Source: Aurantiochytrium sp. KH105
Taxonomy: Eukaryota > Sar > Bigyra > Thraustochytrida > Thraustochytriidae
DNA: 63,313 nt
Reading direction: 5' to 3'
Assembly: GCA_003116975.1 (NCBI GenBank)
Contig: BGKB01000273.1
Span: forward strand, 1-63,313
Part shown: positions 60,215 to 63,313 of the stretch, piece by piece
Layout of the letters: each line of letters starts with the position of its first letter
Position numbering within the stretch: the first letter of the stretch is position 1
Translations under genes and position numbers: made by a program
The notes under the pieces: model-generated
Seen by the model: only the letters and a program-made list of their open reading frames with translations
Database searches by the model: none
Told to the model about the DNA's origin: nothing

Positions 60215-61703
60215 GGGGAAAGGAGGGAAGAAAGTTTTCTTCTTTTCCGTCTGTCTGTCTGTCTGTCTGGCGAGGAGAGGCGCCGGAAAGGTCCGCCGCG
60301 CAGACGCCGCGGCGAGCGAGCGACACGAGCGGTGGAGCACAGTCGAGCGGGCACGGGCGATTGGGCACGATCGAGGGGCCGCGGGCCGGGGCCGGGCGCA
60401 GAGCTCGCGAGGCGGAAGGTTCTTGGGGTCTGACTGAGCCGGAAAGCTCTCGCTGGCACGCGGCGTGGAAAGGCCCAAGTCGAGAGAAAGGAAAGGCTAG
60501 ATGGATGGACGGAGCGCGAATGAACGATTGATTGGTGGATTGGCAGTGAAGTGATGAGGGATTGACAAAATCGATTGATCGACGACAAAGTGCGGCGGGA
60601 GACCCGCCACGCGGACTGGGAGCGTGATAGAGGGAGTATGGATGGGAGGCTGACGGTCGATGGGCGGAGGGATGGGCGTGTAGTAGGAGACTAGCATGTG
60701 TATGTGCGTGTGTGTCTGCGCAGGACGCGAGCGCGGCCGGAGGAGAGGCGGCCAAGGCGGAGCGAAGTGTCGCCGAGAACGGGGTGTCCGGCCGCGGGCA
60801 GAGTGAGAAAAGTGACAGACAGACATGCGCGGAGAGGAGAGGGAAATGAATGGCAGCAGTTGCAGTTGCAGCGCTGCCGCGGGTACGGACGGACGAACGA
60901 AGGAACGAGCGAAGAAAGGCTTGGGAAACGGCGGACGATTGACGAGGCATGCACGAAGATCAGCCAGCTGAGCCAGCCGGAATGTGATGAACTAAACGAA
61001 CGAAATGAAATGAATGAATGAAATGAAATGTAGGCAGATGGATGCGGATGGATGAATTCTTATCTACTCTTGGCACGGCATGGCTGGCATGCGACGTCAA
61101 CGCCTCGCGGAAGTGAGCGTGCCTCCAACGCACGAGAGGCACTGACTGCGTGCTTGCCATGCCTGGGCTGCACTGGCCGCTCACCGGCATTCAGGGCCAG
61201 CACGGGCGCGCCTCGCGCGACACCAACAGCACCCGCGCACGCGACCGACCGACCCTGCCTGCACAGGCCGAGTTGGTCGGCGACATTGTGAGGCCTCGGA
61301 GGCGGGGCGAGTTCGAGCAACAGCGCCGGCCTCGGCGACATACATGACGTACGCGCAGCACCAGGAGTGCTCGCGCTGCCCACGTCAGCCAGCAGCCAGC
61401 AGCGCCGCCGCGGTGGGTTAATTTTAATAATTGAAGTAGGGAGGGCATCGCGGCGTGGCGCTCTCGCCTCGGCACGGGCTTGGTTCTTGGCACTTGCGCA
61501 GGCAGGCAAGCAAGCAAGCACGCAAGCAAGCTATAGCTAACTACAGCAAGTTTTCAGTCAGAAGGTGGCCCTCGCATGCAGCAGCAGCAGCTGCAGCAGC
61601 AGCGCGGGCTCCGGGCCGTTGCGGTGCGGGCTTGGCAAGCTGCCGGACGCCACGCATGGCAAGACCGCGCCAGTCCGAGGCAGACTGTCCCACGGCCCGG
61701 GAC

Positions 61704-61733
61704 AGCGAGCGAGCGAGCGAGCGAGCGAGCGAG
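61704..61733. repeat. (GAGC)n microsatellite
   Basis: About seven GAGC/CGAG units in a GC-rich spacer. Confidence 0.9.
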
Positions 61734-62884
61734 TGGCCGGCCGACCGGCAGCGGGTGCATCCGCGCGAGCTCGGGACGTGCTTTTCTTCGACCCAGCCAG
61801 CCACGCCAGCCAGACGCGCGAGCCCTCCTTGCGCAGCAGGCTGAGCACCGCACGGGACATGAGTACCACCACCACCCTACTGTTCTAGGGCCTAGCCATC
61901 CTAAATAAGTGGTGATTAAGGGCCGCGCTCACAGGTCGGCCTCGCTGGAAGCGAGGTGACCGGCGAGGAGCCTTCTGCTGCCTCCAGTCGAGGGTGAGAC
62001 TGCCACACCAGGCTGACGAAGGAAGGTCCTTACCAGCGGCCAGTGCGGGGGCGGTGGCGGTGGCGAGATTGAGAAACCCGACAGCGACAACTCTCTCTCT
62101 CGCGTCATGGTAGGTGGCTGAGTGGACCGCTTGGTCTCGCAGCAGCCTCAGCAGGTGGGACGCCTCATGATCGAAAATTACGAACCACTGCGGAAGCAGC
62201 AGGAGGAGGAGGAACGCTCGAGGCTTATGGTGTGAACTTTTGGACCCGAGCCACAATGGAACCCACCGCAGCGCTTGCTGGATCTCTCTTCCTCCAAGGT
62301 CGAGTCTAACTCGGAAACGACGCAAGAGCCACACCAGTGAGGCGACCACCAACGCCTCAAATGCTGCACAAGGCAGGCTGGTGTGGACATTTCAAGATCC
62401 GCGCCGCTCGCCCCTGCTGGCCCCACCCGCCGCGCACGCTGCCGCGCCCGACAGCAAGGATGCGTTCCTGCTCCATCGACAGCGACAGCACCAGTATACT
62501 GCCGCAATAGGAACAAGGCTGTGAATGATGAACGCCGAGGCCGACAGCGACCAAAACAGAGCAGACTTTTCTTTCCATCATCCGCTTCAGCTGCTGGCAG
62601 CGGCAGTGGGCAGCGATAACAGACGAGTTATTATGCCATCATGATAATGGCTGATAAATTAGTTACTATCCGAAAAGGGAAAAGGAAGCCAGCACCTGCC
62701 AGCCAGCTGCGGTGCGGCAGGGAAGCGCTCGTCGCTGTCGCTGTCGCACACACCTTGGTTGGGTTGTTGCACCTCACAGTCAGACTCGAAATGACGCGCA
62801 AAATTCGCGACAATACTTGTCATTTTTATTTTTATTTTTTTTCTCGTTGGAAGGTTTTCCACGCGGCTTCGAGGCGGCGAAATT

Positions 62885-63160
62885 TAACAGACCCAGTGCG
62901 CTTGCCGGGGGGGGTAGCATGGAGAGGAGGGGGGTAGGAAAAAATGGGCGCACAGCGAGGCACAGCATGAAAAAAACGACCAAGTACACCCTCTGTAGCA
63001 AGGGTGAAAAATGAGTCGATCATCAAAAATATGACGAAGGCCGCCCTCTGTGGCAAGAGTGTAGAATGGCTCCAATCCCTGCAGTAAAGGGGTGGAGAGG
63101 AAAATGAGCCCAAAATTCGACAAAGTCCAACTGATGTAGTGAAGGGTCGTACAAAGACAC
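62885..63160. repeat. Degenerate tandem repeat, about 4 copies
   Basis: Recurring landmarks in order: CGACxAAG or GACGAAGG, then CCCTCTGTAGCAAGGGTG or CCCTCTGTGGCAAGAGTG or CCCTGCAGTAAAGGGGTG, then GAAAAATGAG or AGAATGGC or GAAAATGAGC. The period varies between about 45 and 70 bp. Confidence 0.55.
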
Positions 63161-63313
63161 TGCAAATGCAAGAAGGAAACGTTTGTACACAAATGATTTC
63201 GTTTAAGCAGTTTCGGAAGTGGTAGCACGGCTCATAAGAACTACCTTTACGGGTCTTGAAAAGCGTTCTCGCCATCCTTGCGTCTTCTGCTTGAGATGCT
63301 CGTACGATCTGTA

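Larger units (their letters stand above)
59754..63313. other. 3.6-kb repeat-rich right end, no gene supported
   Basis: From 59754 to about 61900 the DNA is GC-rich with (CTTG)n, (AAAG)n and (GAGC)n tracts and CTCGC/GCCTCGC pentamers. From 61900 to 62800 it is of mixed composition without a coding signal. From 62880 on there are degenerate repeats. Frames on both strands give simple-repeat or unstructured peptides. It includes the promoter of the CBS gene at its left end. Confidence 0.5.

Noticed and set aside
59754..61900. Telomeric or subtelomeric end
   Set aside because: The region is repeat-rich but no TTAGGG- or TTTAGGG-type array is present.

Overview
This looks like a nuclear contig from a GC-rich, intron-poor unicellular eukaryote, most probably a stramenopile and specifically a thraustochytrid (Labyrinthulomycete). 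This rests on composition and gene content, not on a database match. All recognisable genes are eukaryotic in type: a cullin, an FCP1 phosphatase, a TTC4 co-chaperone, a class C GPCR-like receptor, an eEF1A-methyltransferase-like protein and a flagellar coiled-coil protein. Nearly every gene is a single exon; one clear GT-AG intron is visible (42650-42790). Genes often carry polyQ, polyS or acidic tracts. The long spacers are filled with tetra- and pentanucleotide microsatellites. Two single Ns (6124 and 42176) look like collapsed assembly gaps.

Left part (1-6.2 kb). A large gene resembling Crinkler (CRN)-type kinase effectors runs off the left edge. It is followed by a compact island (3165-5387) of four small genes that have no housekeeping look and are separated by 6-12 bp minisatellites. 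One contains a short domain of the kind common in giant and polinton-like DNA viruses, so the island may be an old viral insertion. A polyQ gene then runs into a (CTTG)n tract with a gap.

Middle part (6.6-35.5 kb). In order: an ALMT/FUSC-like transporter, a METTL13-like methyltransferase, an MFSD5-like molybdate-anion transporter, an alpha-solenoid/polyQ protein, a CCDC42/CFAP73 axonemal protein, a LarC nickel-insertion protein with a histidine-rich insert, a large NAD-dependent glutamate dehydrogenase, a regulator with two bHLH-like domains in tandem, a secreted sulfotransferase-like gene with a one-base frameshift in its cofactor motif, glyoxalase II and a protein-isoaspartate methyltransferase.

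Right part (37-63.3 kb). In order: a class C 7TM receptor on a Pro-Thr stalk, a cullin, a TXNDC17-type thioredoxin, a long disordered protein, TTC4, a secretory DUF3431-like protein, a possible XLF/NHEJ1-like protein, a tRNA 2-selenouridine synthase, FCP1 and a four-CBS mitochondrial protein. The last 3.5 kb is repeat-rich and holds no gene I can support.

There are no operons. Genes lie in head-to-head pairs with short shared promoters (for example 33965-34343 and 52113-52358) and in tail-to-tail pairs. Three genes touch trace-element chemistry (molybdate uptake, nickel cofactor insertion, tRNA selenation), but they are not adjacent and may be linked only by chance. For most genes I chose the first in-frame ATG where the longest open frame starts at a GTG or TTG.
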